Part shown: piece by piece, positions 13,046-23,943 of the stretch
Numbering within the stretch: the first letter of the stretch is position 1
Layout: each line of letters starts with the position of its first letter
Made by a program: the position numbers and the translations under genes
The notes under the pieces: generated by a model
The model's input: only the letters and a program-made list of their open reading frames with translations
Database searches by the model: none
What the model was told of the DNA's origin: nothing
NCBI RefSeq assembly: GCF_030247195.1
Contig: NC_080670.1
Coordinates: 155,074,580 to 155,138,579, forward strand
Direction of reading: 5' to 3'
DNA from: Topomyia yanbarensis
Lineage: Eukaryota; Arthropoda; Insecta; Diptera; Culicidae
DNA: 64,000 nucleotides

Positions 13046-13209
13046 GGAGTGGGCGTAGCGTATTGGTAAATCGATTGCCTTGTACGCAGCGCACCTGGGT
13101 TCGAGTCCCGACCCCGCACATAGGGTTAGAAATTTTTCCTAAGAGATTTTTCTAACCCGAAGAGGCGAATGACCTTAAGGTTAAAACCTCTATAATTGAA
13201 ATAAAAAAA
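13046..13209 (+). repeat. Young tRNA-derived SINE, family A (copy 2), perfect 10-bp TSD
   Basis: The SINE starts with GGAGTGGGCGTAGCG. Box A lies near 13055 and a canonical box B, GGTTCGAGTCC, at 13098-13108. The body ends in AACCTCTATAATTGAAATAAA and an A-run. The 10-base sequence AACTTGACAG occurs immediately before (13036-13045) and immediately after (13210-13219), an exact target-site duplication. This makes it the freshest retroposed copy in the window and sets the boundaries of family A. Confidence 0.92.
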
Positions 13210-13406
13210 AACTTGACAGCTCCTATACAAATCGTTGAAACCACTTTTTTTGGGTCTGTGGGTCTAAAATGGTGGATCAATCTTTATTCAAGAGCAATTT
13301 CTAAAAAAAAATGTAAACTTGTTCACAGCGAAAATTTTCTTGTTCAGATTTTTTTACTTCCGCTAATTCATTTTTGAAGACTTTTTGGGTTTGGTGTTAT
13401 TTTATT

Positions 13407-13447
13407 ATAAAAATAATGCATCTTTATTCCGATGCATTATTTTTAAA
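13407..13447. repeat. Short near-perfect hairpin
   Basis: AAAAATAATGCATC and its reverse complement flank an 8-base loop (TTTATTCC at 13423-13430), giving a 15-bp stem. A second small hairpin (GATTC...GAATC) follows directly. It may be a remnant of a palindromic element. No function is apparent. Confidence 0.6.
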
Positions 13448-15384
13448 TGATTCATGATTTTTTGGAATCATCAGCATACAAATAAGCGGCGCCTATGCTA
13501 GTTAGTGAGCATCTTCATTTAGTTTTAAGATATTAGGTAGTAATATTTGCATTGCAATGTAAACAACACACACAATGATACTGGACTGTTTTTCTGCCTC
13601 TCCGATAGAAAATGAGCTGTCATCATTTCTGAATTTTGTGGAAACCTTTGCACCGTAAATGTCGTAAATGCTGTCAGAAATAAACAATCGAAATGTATTT
13701 AAGATTAACGACAAACTTTCGAGAATTATCATATGCGAAAGATATTTCAAGGGCGACGGGAGAAGAGTTTACACTAGAAGCGCACTCAAATCAAATCATG
13801 CATTTTACATTCGGCACAATTTGTAATCCTTTTATGAAACTCCAAAATGACGAATTAACTTGTTTGTATTTATATTAAATTATTACGCTGTTTTGAAATG
13901 ATCATCTTGATTACCGTTTCCGAATGTAAATAAAGAAAACAAGTTCGTAAAAGACGTCACGGAATTATTTTCTTGCATAGAAATTTACAGTAACGCAATT
14001 TGTGGAGGGCGTTCTATGGTGGCGACATCATTCGAAACACGGTGGTTTCATGCAACTTAGGCTAAACGTCAAGTTGCGGGAGGGTTGCTTATAACGAACA
14101 GCTTTGTTAAAGATCGCATATTGATTGGAGGTTCGCCTAAAAAGTTTTTTAACTTTGAAGACCAACCAATTTTTTCGAAATTTCCTATTCTAAGCGTGTA
14201 CGAGAAAGAGAGGCAACTCATAACTTTACATGAGAATATCTTTTTACTGCAAAATCGTATCAATTTGCAGTCTTCGGTAATGTTGATCCTAACACCTTAA
14301 GCTATATATCTATATATATGATTTTGGGATGCACAAGTTGACGCTGGCTTTTTGTACTGAATTTATTGTTTCGATTGCCCATGTTTCATATATTTTCACA
14401 TACAAACTCGAAAATTCTTGTGAACTAGAGTTTTCGAAAAAAGCTCATATTTGACAAATTGTATGTGAAGCAAATTACCGTTTTATTTAACAGTGTTTCG
14501 AAAAAAATCAAAATTGTTACGGGTCTAATACTCACACTACTACAAGGACATTCGGAAACTCATCTCCGTTGAATCTTTTGAGGCTGATCAATAAGTATAT
14601 AGTTTTGTTCGATCGCATCCGTCGTCCCGATTTCCTACCTTTTTAATTGTCAACAGATTCGAAAATAATATAAATTCAAGCTTTTCCTCCGCACTTGATT
14701 TTTATCGTGATTAATGAAACTTGAAAACTTGAACTATTACTAAAAAATGAAATAGAAATTTGTTGAGTAGAAAATGCCGCCCCCTGATTTTGCCGCTCGG
14801 GGCGGTTGCCCCCTACGCCACTCCTTAGCGCCGCCACTGATGTCAACGTTTAACCTAAACTGACCACTACAGAAGGTGAATGTTTGAGAGAATCTTTGAA
14901 TTTGAATCTTGGCTGTGGTATATTCAACTGAAAGTTGGCATTTGCAAATGAAAATTCGCATCCCTGGATGGATTGACGATGTTTTCGGAAGTTTATATGC
15001 ATGTATGGTAACGATTGGCACATATGTTTCATATTTCGTATATATGTGTCACGTTTTTCATCATTTAAGTGTCTGACAACTCGCTTCTGTAGTTATTTCT
15101 AAAGCACGGGTGGACTCGACTGGATTTGCGCCTACAGAAAAGCGGGGGTTAATCGAAGGTTTTACTGGGCGACTGAAGACTGAGTTATGTTGGATCAGTT
15201 TTACTTTTAATTTGCGCGATAATCTATTCTAGGTGGCCAACCCAAAAGCAATGCCATCTGATCAAGAGAAGGTTTCGATTATTATTTTATATTGATCGAA
15301 TTCCATACGGCATATTCAACAGCGTAGTATTTTATATACGAGTTTCAAAGTGGAATTGGAACGAAAACAATAACATTCACAGCA

Positions 15385-15880
15385 GAGCTTTTACAGTATT
15401 AGTTCTTATCTCCAAGTAAAGTTTCATATCATCCGCATTTATTGATACTTTTAGTTTCTAGAGAATGAAGAAAATATCGTTCACGTATAAAATAACCAAT
15501 AGAGACCCTGAATGAGAACCTTATGGAGCTCCTGAGATAACTTCAATTGCATGCTTGCCTTTCAATTATTTGCTGACTGCTAGGTAGATATGATTCTAGC
15601 CATGCAAGTACCTCTGGTTTAACTCCGCTCTTTTTCAATATATAAAGTAACATTAGGATGTCAATGTGATCAAACGCTTTACTACAATCTGCGTGTTGTG
15701 TCCATTGCCCATTGCAATCAGTGAATAAGTAATAAATTTTAGTAAATTTGTTGAGGTTGAACGAGCTTTGAAGAAGCCGTGCTGTTGATTAGTAATTCTG
15801 ATTAGGAAATTGTAAGTCGATTGTCTGTATATGGCAAGCAACGTTTGCCTAAAACGTTTGTTAGTTGTTAAGCGTATAGC
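15385..15880 (-). pseudogene. Decayed Jockey/CR1-type LINE reverse transcriptase
   Basis: Read on the minus strand the fragment runs through RT motifs in order. QHGFFKARSTSTNLL comes first (about 15787-15745). DCSKAFDHIDIL, the motif A block, follows (about 15695-15655), then LAWLESYL. A SGAP-stop-GS plus LYVNDI block, motif B, lies near 15535-15490, and ADDMKLYLE, motif C, near 15437-15415. The usual Tyr of YADD is Asn here (INADD). There is a frameshift before motif A and an in-frame stop in motif B. It is a dead, truncated copy: no endonuclease domain and no 3' tail are recognisable. It differs from the plus-strand LINE at 26-29 kb. Confidence 0.8.
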
Positions 15881-16153
15881 AGAATAATCATTTTTTTCCG
15901 CAAAAACGCTACTAATACTACTACTAGATCATTAAGGAAACATCTACCCTACTTCATACTGATGACGTCCATGGATTTGCCGTGTATCGTATTACAGTTA
16001 TGCAGATACAGTTCGTGAAATCCATGCGCGTAGCTTGAACAAGAGAACACCAATGTTTTGGTGATTTTGCTGAGTTATTATTTGGTATTACACAGCAAAA
16101 AATCCCTTCAGAAAGGTTCAATAACGACCGAATCGTTGAAAAAAGAGAACATA

Positions 16154-16472
16154 GGGTGATGAGCCTATTTTCACCATACTAAGCAAGGTGCCTCACTAAT
16201 TCGGTAATTTCTCGCCTTACAATCAATGGAATGCGTAAAAATTGACATCAACCGCTTTGCTTCGTTGTTAAGAACCAATATAATAACACAAATGCGTTGA
16301 AAACAGTAAAAGTCTCGTGTTTGAGCACAATGAAAACTCGAATCGAGTGCCCCTATTGTTGCGCTACCATTTGACTCAATGCGTTGAACAAAGATGGCAG
16401 ACACTGCTCTAACCAACGGCTTCAAATGGGTAGGGTGATAATAGAAACATGGCGCAAATAGGCTCATCACCC
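16154..16472. mobile_element. TA-flanked MITE, 319 bp
   Basis: Terminal inverted repeats start GGGTGATGAGCCTATTT at both ends, 17 of 17 identical and 22 of 24 when extended, and each end abuts TA. No coding capacity is present. Size, AT-rich core and TA duplication fit a Tc1/mariner-type MITE. Confidence 0.85.
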
Positions 16473-17788
16473 TATATGAATCCTTAATTACGAAAGCATG
16501 AAACGTCGTTCCCTAACATAAAACATAACCATTTCGTTCAATGCGCATAAATCGATGATTTACCACTACATTCAACAGAAATAATCCGCTTCAACCAGTG
16601 ATATTCCAGTATGAAAGTTAAATGAGTAATTTAACTTTGTGTTGCCACTCGAAATTACTTTCCAATAACAACTTGTTTGAATAGCCGCCCGAACGTAAAC
16701 ATTACTAATGATATACCTTTGCCTCACCTTCCATGGTGCGAGAGAGTCAAAACAATTGAGCCTCGTCCAAAATCAACAGGTCGTATAAACGAAACTGCAT
16801 CATATTTAGTTTGAAATTAGCGCCCCCATTAGCCATCGCCAAACGAAATTGCCCTGATCTGGTACCACGGAGCGGAAGAGATCAAAGACCGACGACGGTT
16901 CGCTAGCACCTCGCGCCAGCTAATGATCTGATCCTGGCTGTTGTTGCTTCCCATTGATAAGTTTATGCGGTTCTTAGAACGATTTGCGCTCATCCTTCGA
17001 GCCCGACTGATCTCCAACCCTCCATCGCAAGGAGCTTAACACAACTGTACGATTGTGTCCCTCCCATCGGCTTTCCACATCGATCGCGCGCGGTAATCGA
17101 AAAGCGTGATCATGATTTCCGAAATGATCCGTGTCTAATGTTTGCCCGATTTACGATATTCCTCCATTTTCTCAATCAGCCGATTAGATTTTTTTTCCAT
17201 AGCGGACCGTTTGATGCCACAACAGCAGAACAGTGCATCACCGTTTTTGATGCAATATTTACAGAAGCATGACCAATTTTGACTAAATATCTTTTGATCC
17301 TTGGGAAAAACCCGACGAAAGGGCGGCTTCTTTTGAAGAGGTGTTTAGATCATTGGATTGTGATTACCGAAATCAGAAAAACGCTATCGGTTTTGGTGAA
17401 ATAACCGGTCTTTGAAGCAACGATTGTTTCAAATTGTGCGCGAAATCGATGTAAGGGCCGTTTTTTAACAACAGATCAAATACAGAATCGCAATGATCTT
17501 TGGGAAATTGGAGCAATCAGATGTCGAAAAGCTATCATTTGCAGTCCGTTCTTCGTTATGCTTCCCAATTAGGGTCTAAACAATGCGTTGCTAATGTACG
17601 TTACTTGATTTATTCTGAAGGAAATTAATAATTGAGTTATTAGTGCAACAAAGTTGTTGAAAGATATTCTCCAACAACGCTTCAAAAATTTCTGCTGGAA
17701 TAATTTTCATAACTTTCGCTCTAATGAATATAATCACTAGTTTTTTTTGCGCTCTCCGATCGGAAATTTTTGCAGCTATTTGCATTTT
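16473..17788. other. No gene or repeat recognised
   Basis: Moderately GC-rich around 16.8-17.1 kb, otherwise AT-rich. The short open frames on both strands have no family resemblance and no RNA gene is seen. Confidence 0.5.
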
Positions 17789-17897
17789 AGGGACCATTCA
17801 CAAATTACGTAACGCTTTAAGGGGGGGAGGGGGTACGACAAGTTGTGACATGTTGTGACATAGGGGGGAGGGGGAGTTAGCTAAATCGTTACGTAAC
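17789..17897 (+). mobile_element. Small G-rich element with AGGGACCATTC terminus (copy 1)
   Basis: It begins AGGGACCATTCACAAATTAC, has two G-runs in the middle (G7AG5 near 17821 and G6AG5 near 17863) and ends in CGTTACGTAAC. ACGTAACG near the left end and CGTTACGT near the right end are inverted repeats. An opposite-strand relative lies at 25038-25160 with the same order of parts. The G-runs could form G-quadruplex structure. The superfamily is unknown. Confidence 0.6.
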
Positions 17898-17959
17898 ATG
17901 TTTTCACCGAAGAAGAAATTTTTTACATTTCTTATAAAAGAAATGTATAGAATTCGCTC

Positions 17960-18037
17960 AAACTTTCAAGAATTTTTCCGAGGCCCGGAGGGCCGAGTCT
18001 TATATACCAATCGACTCAGCTCGACGAGTTGGGACAA

Positions 18038-18073
<36 letters not shown>

Positions 18074-18260
18074 TGTGTGTGTGTGTATGTAACGGACAAA
18101 TTCTCATTCGTGTTTCTCAGCAATGGCTGAACCGATCTTATCCAAACCAACTTTAAATGAAAGAACTAAAAAACAGTATGAACGCTATTAATTTGTTTTT
18201 GATTCTGATGTTTAGTTTCCAAGATATGAATGTTTGAATGCGTAAAAATGGCGTTTTTTG
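17960..18260 (+). repeat. Diverged single unit of the GT-microsatellite-bearing repeat family
   Basis: It contains GGCCCGGAGGGCCGAGTC, then CAATCGACTCAG, a (GT)n run at about 18042-18086, and then TTTCTCAGCAATGGCTGAACC and AAATGAAAG. The same order of landmarks occurs in the array at 47.7-48.8 kb and around 19.5/21.3 kb. This copy is the most diverged. A 64-codon frame across the GT run is an artefact. Confidence 0.75.
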
Positions 18261-19493
18261 CAGTTTTTTGAATTATCTGGCGAAATTGACAATATAGATT
18301 AACAATTTATATGTTTTTAGATAGCTTTAACGAATACCTTTCGAACAAGCTATAGATTGTTGAAATCGGATTATTATCAAAAGAGATATTTAACATTAAA
18401 TGCGGACGAAAGATTTTTATCATTTCCCATTGCCAGAAATATGACCAAAAACATGTAATCTATTATTAACGCCAAAACGGCTTATTTTAGGTCAATAGTA
18501 TCTTCGGAGAATTTAATGGAGGCAATATGCCCTTTCTTTTGGTATAGTTCTTTTGCTGATTAATCTCCCTATGAGTGAGATATTTTCATAAATTTTCTTG
18601 GAAGTGATTATATCGAAATGATGCCTTCAGCAAATTTGTAGCTCTTACTTTTGCGAATAACTTTACTGAAGACTTCAAATATCTATTTTGAATACTTTAA
18701 AAGTTATGGCTTGTTGTTTGTGGATTACCTTTTGTCGCCTATTTATTGTTCAATATAGTAATAATCCATTGAAATAAGCCAAACATTATTACGATAAAAC
18801 GAATTTTGTATTTCATTTTTCTATCTACAACCGCTAGAAATAATCACCGAACACCTTCAAGTTGTCTGGAAGGAACTTGATAACTTATCAGTGCAAAAAT
18901 GTTCATTTGTACGAACCTTCTGACTGCAATTTTTCTAACTTATAACCATCGGATCGATCTGAAATATATCGGAACATGAAAAGCGAAATAAATAATTCCA
19001 AGCAATGACGTAGCCAAGAGAAGGTTTTGGGGTTTAACACCATACAACCCCCCTCCCCCCATCACAACCAAAAAAAATAATGGATTGAAGTTGAAAATTT
19101 ACTGATGCAGACTGATTTAATTCAATATTACAATAACAATTATCTGATCCGTAGATTGATAACCTGTTGTTTTAAACATCATGAGGACTTTTGATAAATT
19201 GTCGGAATGGGGTCCTGATATGTAACTGATCTATTGGTCTTGATTTCACAGTTGTCTAATAGCATCAATATCAAATTCCTGCCTGAAAACATTCCAATAG
19301 AAAATTCCAGAGTTCTGTAATCAATCATAATCCTCAGATTTCTTTTCAAATTGAGCTCGCTTTTGTAGAGATGTACTGTAATAAAGGTCTTTATTTAATA
19401 GGAAGCGAAGATAAAATTGATTTAATGTCTATGAAACATAGAACTGCTCACCAAAAAAATGCATAACTTTCAACATTTGCTAAAAATGTTTTT

Positions 19494-21960
19494 GCCTTTC
19501 TCATACACTCTAAAATTCGTCATTCTAATCCCGACCCGAAAGGCCAAGTGTTATATGCCAATCGACTCAGTTCGTCGAGATCGGAAAATGCCTGTGTATA
19601 TTAGGGTGGGGCAAAATGATCGTTTTTTCAGCACAGCAGTTTTTTGGTTCCTTTTGGGGTCCCAAACAACTGTGCAAAATTTGGGGTCGATTGGTGTTTA
19701 CCCGGCGTAGCGCATTGCGTTTGAAATTTGTATGGAGATTAGTATGGGAAAACCTACATTTTTGCATTTTTAATTCTACAGACTACAATTTTTCCTGTAG
19801 TATGCCAACAAATAGATAGAAGTATAGTCCAGGATATGTTGAACAACTTTGCCGAAGGATGTATGGTCTTAGAATATCTCTAAGCCATGTTATAGCTGTT
19901 CAAAGTTCGATACATCGAATCAAATGCCAAAAATCATTTTTATTGCCAACACTGCGGGTGTACCAATGGTATTTCATGTAGCATTCCGAAATAACATTAT
20001 ATATTTTAGTTTTACCACATTGGTATGTTTGAATGAATTATTCAAAAGCCTTAGATCAATTTCATGAGCGTAGGTAGTTGAGCAATAGAGCGTAGTGAGG
20101 GGTGAGGGGGGATGGGGGGGAGACTTTAATATGTAGAAATTCGAACTGAAATGTTGTCGAGTTGGAATGTTCAGATGAATTATTTCAAAACAATTACACA
20201 ATGTCCTACGCATAATAGTAACGATGAAATAAAACATACTGTATCCCTTTGCCTTGACTTTTATCAATGCAAGTTACGTTATAGACTGAATCAACTGATG
20301 TCGAGTTGATATGTCAGAGGATTATATTTCGGTTTAATACGCATTATGATTTGATAGCATGCTCAATTCTATGCTGTTCGATCACGAGGCGTGAAGCTGA
20401 TTTCTGGATTTCAACATGAAATCCACCAGATCCCTACAACAATTTTTGCTTCAGGTGATCGAACAGCATCGAAATGAGCATCCCATCAAATCATAGTGCC
20501 TATTAAACTGAAATATAATCAATGCAATCCTCTGACATATCAACTCGACATCAGTTGATTCAGTCTGTAACGTAACTTCTATTGATAAAACAAGGCAAAA
20601 GGATACAGTATGTTTTATTTCATCGTTACTATTATGCGTAGGACATTGTGTAATTGTTTTGAAATAATTCATCTGAACATCGACAACATTTCAGTTCGAA
20701 TTTCTACATATTGAAGTCCCCCCCATCCCCCCTCACTAGGCTCTATTGCTCAACTACCTACACTCATGAAATTGAGCTAAGGCTTTTGAATAATTCATTC
20801 AAACATACCAATGTGGTAAAACTAAAATATATAATGTTATTTTGGAATGCTATATGAAATACCATTGGTACACCGCCAGTGTTGGCAATAAAAATGATTT
20901 TTGGCATTTAATTCGATGTATCGAACTTTGAACAGCTATAACTTGGCTTAGAGACATTCTAAGACCATACATCCTTCGGCAAAGTTGTTCAGCATATCCT
21001 GGACTATACTTCTATCTGTTTGTTGATACACAACAGGAATAATTGTAGTCTGTAGCATTAAAAATGCAAAAATGTAGGTTTTCCCATACTAATCTCCATA
21101 CAAATTTCAAACGCAATGCGCTACGCCGAGTCAACACCAATCGACTCCAAATTTTGCACAGTTGTTTGGGACCCCAAAAGGAACCAAAAAAGTGCTGTGC
21201 TCGGTTGATGTGGCTATGATTACGTTTTTTCATATAACAATGCCCCACCCTAGTGTATATGTGTATGTGGAAAAAAATGTAACCTCAGTTTCTCAGAGAT
21301 GGCTGGACCGATTTGCACAAAGTTAGTCTCAAATGAAAGGTACAACCTTCCCATCGGCTGCAATTGATTTTTTTATTGATTGGACTTCCGGTTCCAGAGT
21401 TACGAGTTGAAGAGTGCAATCACACATCAAATTCCCATATAAACTGAAATGAAACATTTGCAAAATCAAATTTGTATTTTTGATGCCAAATGACTTTAAA
21501 ATACATGAAGCATTGAGATTTGATGTAAACTCGAAAAAAATAATGTTTGACAAAAATTGACTTTTTTGGACTTTTGCACATTTTTGCATTTCTCATATAG
21601 AAAGGTTATGCAATCACTCTAAAAATCGACAATCATACCGGCCCGGAGGGAGTATGCAGTGAGGGGTTGCTACTTTAAAATTAAAACTAGTTTAAAATTT
21701 CTTAACAAGTTGAAAATTTTCGGCAGGACCCGGACCTCCCGGATCTTTCTCCATGATCCGCCGCTGGTTTCAAGCGATGTTTCAGTATCACATAGTATCT
21801 CAAGATCGTGGCTGTTGATCCATTGTATGTATGTGCAAATCGTACTGAACATGTACTATTCATTTCCACCATTGTATTGAACATAACCAGCCATGGAATC
21901 GTAGTCTGGACAAATGAGAAAAGCACAATTGCACCACTAGGTGGATTAAAACAGGTTTTT
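19494..21960 (+). repeat. GT-bearing repeat family copy, split by a fold-back insertion
   Basis: The left part, from TTTGCCTTTCTCATACAC at 19494 to ATCGGAAAATGCCTGTGTAT at 19601, and the right part, from GTGTATATGTGTATGTGG at 21253 onward, together make a family unit. The right part carries TTTCTCAGAGATGGCTGGACC, CTCAAATGAAAGGT and CCTTCCCATCGGCTG, as in the 47.7-48.8 kb array. A new unit start (CATTTCTCATATAGAAAGG) appears near 21586. The family 3' end, GCACAATTGCACCACTAGG then TGGATTAAAACAGG, lies at about 21924-21957. The interruption is the 1651-bp fold-back element. Confidence 0.75.
19602..21252. mobile_element. Fold-back element with ~790-bp inverted arms
   Basis: The left arm 19602-20385 is repeated as a reverse complement at 20455-21252, leaving a 69-base centre. 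The arms are mostly identical with scattered substitutions. Landmarks can be paired end to end: TAGGGTGGGGCA termini, TTTGGTTCCTTTTGGGGTCC, CCGAAGGATGTATGGTCTTA, TACCAATGGTATTTCA, and the G-run GGGATGGGGGGG with its complement. The central loop holds a small hairpin, TGGATTTC-AACAT-GAAATCCA. Both flanks read GTGTATAT (19594-19601 and 21253-21260), an exact 8-bp duplication but in GT-rich sequence. A transcript across it would fold into a hairpin of nearly 800 bp. Short open frames in both arms are mirror images and not genes. Confidence 0.9.
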
Positions 21961-22286
21961 ATTTTGGGAATGCGACTAGTTGAGACGAAAACGTAATATG
22001 ATTAATAACGAGGATAACACTTTCCGAATGTAGAGAGAAATTTATGAAAAATGACGATTTCCATGCGACTCTAGCAGGTCCTGATCGATTTTGATGAGCA
22101 TTTCATTTTTGTTGTATGGCCAATTATATGTATAGGTCAAATGCTCAAAAACGGTAATTTAAGGATAGCATCATTCTGAAACCGCCAATCTCGGAGGTTT
22201 AGTGTTTTTGATGAGTTTTACAAACGTTAAACAGCGCTTCATTTGCTAAAATAATTCTGACGGTATATCGTCCAAGAAGTATTTAT

Positions 22287-22805
22287 TAGAGATGGGCGAA
22301 ACAGTTCACTTCGAAGAACCATTCCCGACTGAACAGTTCTATAAAAAGAACTAGTTCAGATGAACCGTTCTTCCGTTCAGCTGATATTTTACTTGTATCT
22401 AGCGAATGTCTCTCAAAACATTCGATTCTTGGAGAGGAACCAAACAGATGCTGCCCAAACTATTATCTGTATGCTTAACAAGTTCATCAATGGTGGCGAT
22501 TTCTTCATTATGTAAAACTAGAGAAATAGAGAATGAGATGAGTCGTTCGCTTATGAGTCGTTCTTCGCCGGTTTTATTCTGGGAGAGCACAGAGAGCGGT
22601 TTGTGGGACGGCAAGTCAGTTCATTTTCATTCGTTCGCCTAAAAAACGGTCCGAGAAATTCGCTAAACGGCTTTGGGTCATATTCAGTTCATTCGCTTTG
22701 AAGAGAATTGAGAACTACCGTTCTTTTAAAAAGAACTTCCGTTCGCTCATTCTCTTCAAAGAACCAGTTCACTTCAACCGTTCGCGAACGAATTGCCCAT
22801 CTCTA
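22287..22805. mobile_element. hAT-type MITE with exact 8-bp TSD, 519 bp
   Basis: The termini are TAGAGATGGGC at the left and its reverse complement at the right. The target duplication GTATTTAT is exact (22279-22286 and 22806-22813). The subterminal regions are packed with GAAC/GTTC-type words (GAACNGTTC, AGTTCACTTC, CGTTCGC) in both orientations, which gives long imperfect inverted repeats. No transposase. An 8-bp duplication with a TAGAGATGGGC end fits the hAT superfamily. Confidence 0.92.
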
Positions 22806-23943
22806 GTATTTATGGTGAATTTTCTCAGGTTAACAATCATGACTACAATAAAGACTCAACAAATTCGCTAAAGACACGAACTCTGTTACTATTTTCTGAA
22901 AAATAATTCTGCTTAATTTTAAAACTTCAAAAATTATGGTTTCGGAATTATGCCGTTTGGACAGTAAGATCGATTTTCACCAAACCCTCACCAAACCGAA
23001 TTTCTGGGTACGCCGCTGACTTCAAGTAAGTAGAAACAAAATCGTTCTACGCTCGTTCACAAGAAACTTCTTCGAATGCTGAATATCTATTATAATAAAT
23101 TGAAACCCCGATTTTATCAGCCAAATATGAACACATGTTTGATGGGCTCTAGCAGACGAACAAGACTGAATTCGAGTAAATCCTTTCTTGAGCATGTTTC
23201 CTTATCATGAAGATGGAAATATGCAAAAATAAAAAGTTCATCATAATCAGAAATAGTTATCAGACCACATCAAGGGACGGGAAGAATATTTTAACAGTTT
23301 CAGTTTATAATAAAGAAAAAAAATTGCCCGATTTAGTCAATGTCCCTATTTTGTCAGCCGAAAATGCACCACGAGACTGATGAAAATGGGTCTTTATTGT
23401 ATGTATTATTCACTGTGTTTCACATTAATAGGTACATTTCATTTTTGGGGATTTTTTATTGCTTCGAACTACAACAATTTTTAGGTAGTTTTCAAGGGAC
23501 TATAGACTTCTTCCAAAATTTGGCGAACCTATTCCAATTCGTATACCAATTAATTGGTATACTTAAGGGTTTATATGTTGCAGATAGAGAAAAAACTGAA
23601 ATTTTCATATATACGCGAACGGAGGTCTTAGTGGAATGTACGTAATGTTTCAATCAACATAGTGGAATTAAATGGAAGAAAATCTTTGAAACATTTGAAA
23701 TTTTCAGCTTTTTTCCTACACAATATTACGAAAGCAATTTTACCTAATAAGTTTGTGAAAATTATAAACTATTTCAAATTTTTTAATAGTTTTATTTTTT
23801 ATTTAACCGCGATTTTTTTAATAAATAGTGACCAAATCAAGGAAGTCACCTTTAGAAAAAGTTGATGTCGAAGTAAAATTTGGAACTATGCACGCATGCA
23901 CTTCAGAGATAGCGTGATATCAGAAGCTGCGATTTCATTTCAA

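Larger units (their letters stand above)
11058..14839. mobile_element. Candidate hAT-type TIR-bounded block, about 3.8 kb
   Basis: The left end reads CCAATGGCGGCGC. The right end, on the minus strand, reads CAGTGGCGGCGC, and both ends continue into GC-rich subterminal sequence rich in GCCGCC. The flanks are ATGTCAAG (left) and ATGTCAAC (right), a 7-of-8 match consistent with an aged 8-bp target duplication. CAGTGGCG ends with 8-bp duplications are typical of hAT elements. The interior holds a minus-strand LINE relic (11480-12600) and a SINE (13046-13209), so it is a composite. No hAT transposase is visible. Confidence 0.5.
19003..23018. mobile_element. Candidate hAT-type outer element, about 4 kb
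   Basis: The left end is CAATGACGTAGCC. The right end, read on the minus strand, is CAGCGGCGTACCC, so the termini are approximate inverted repeats of the common CAGTGGCGTAGCC hAT-like end. Flanks ATTCCAAG and ACTTCAAG match at 6 of 8 positions, both differences being transitions, as expected for an old 8-bp duplication. The interior consists of other insertions and AT-rich DNA, with no transposase seen. The boundary call is provisional. Confidence 0.4.

Noticed and set aside
18040..18092. Cysteine/valine-rich peptide across the GT run
   Set aside because: It is a microsatellite artefact.
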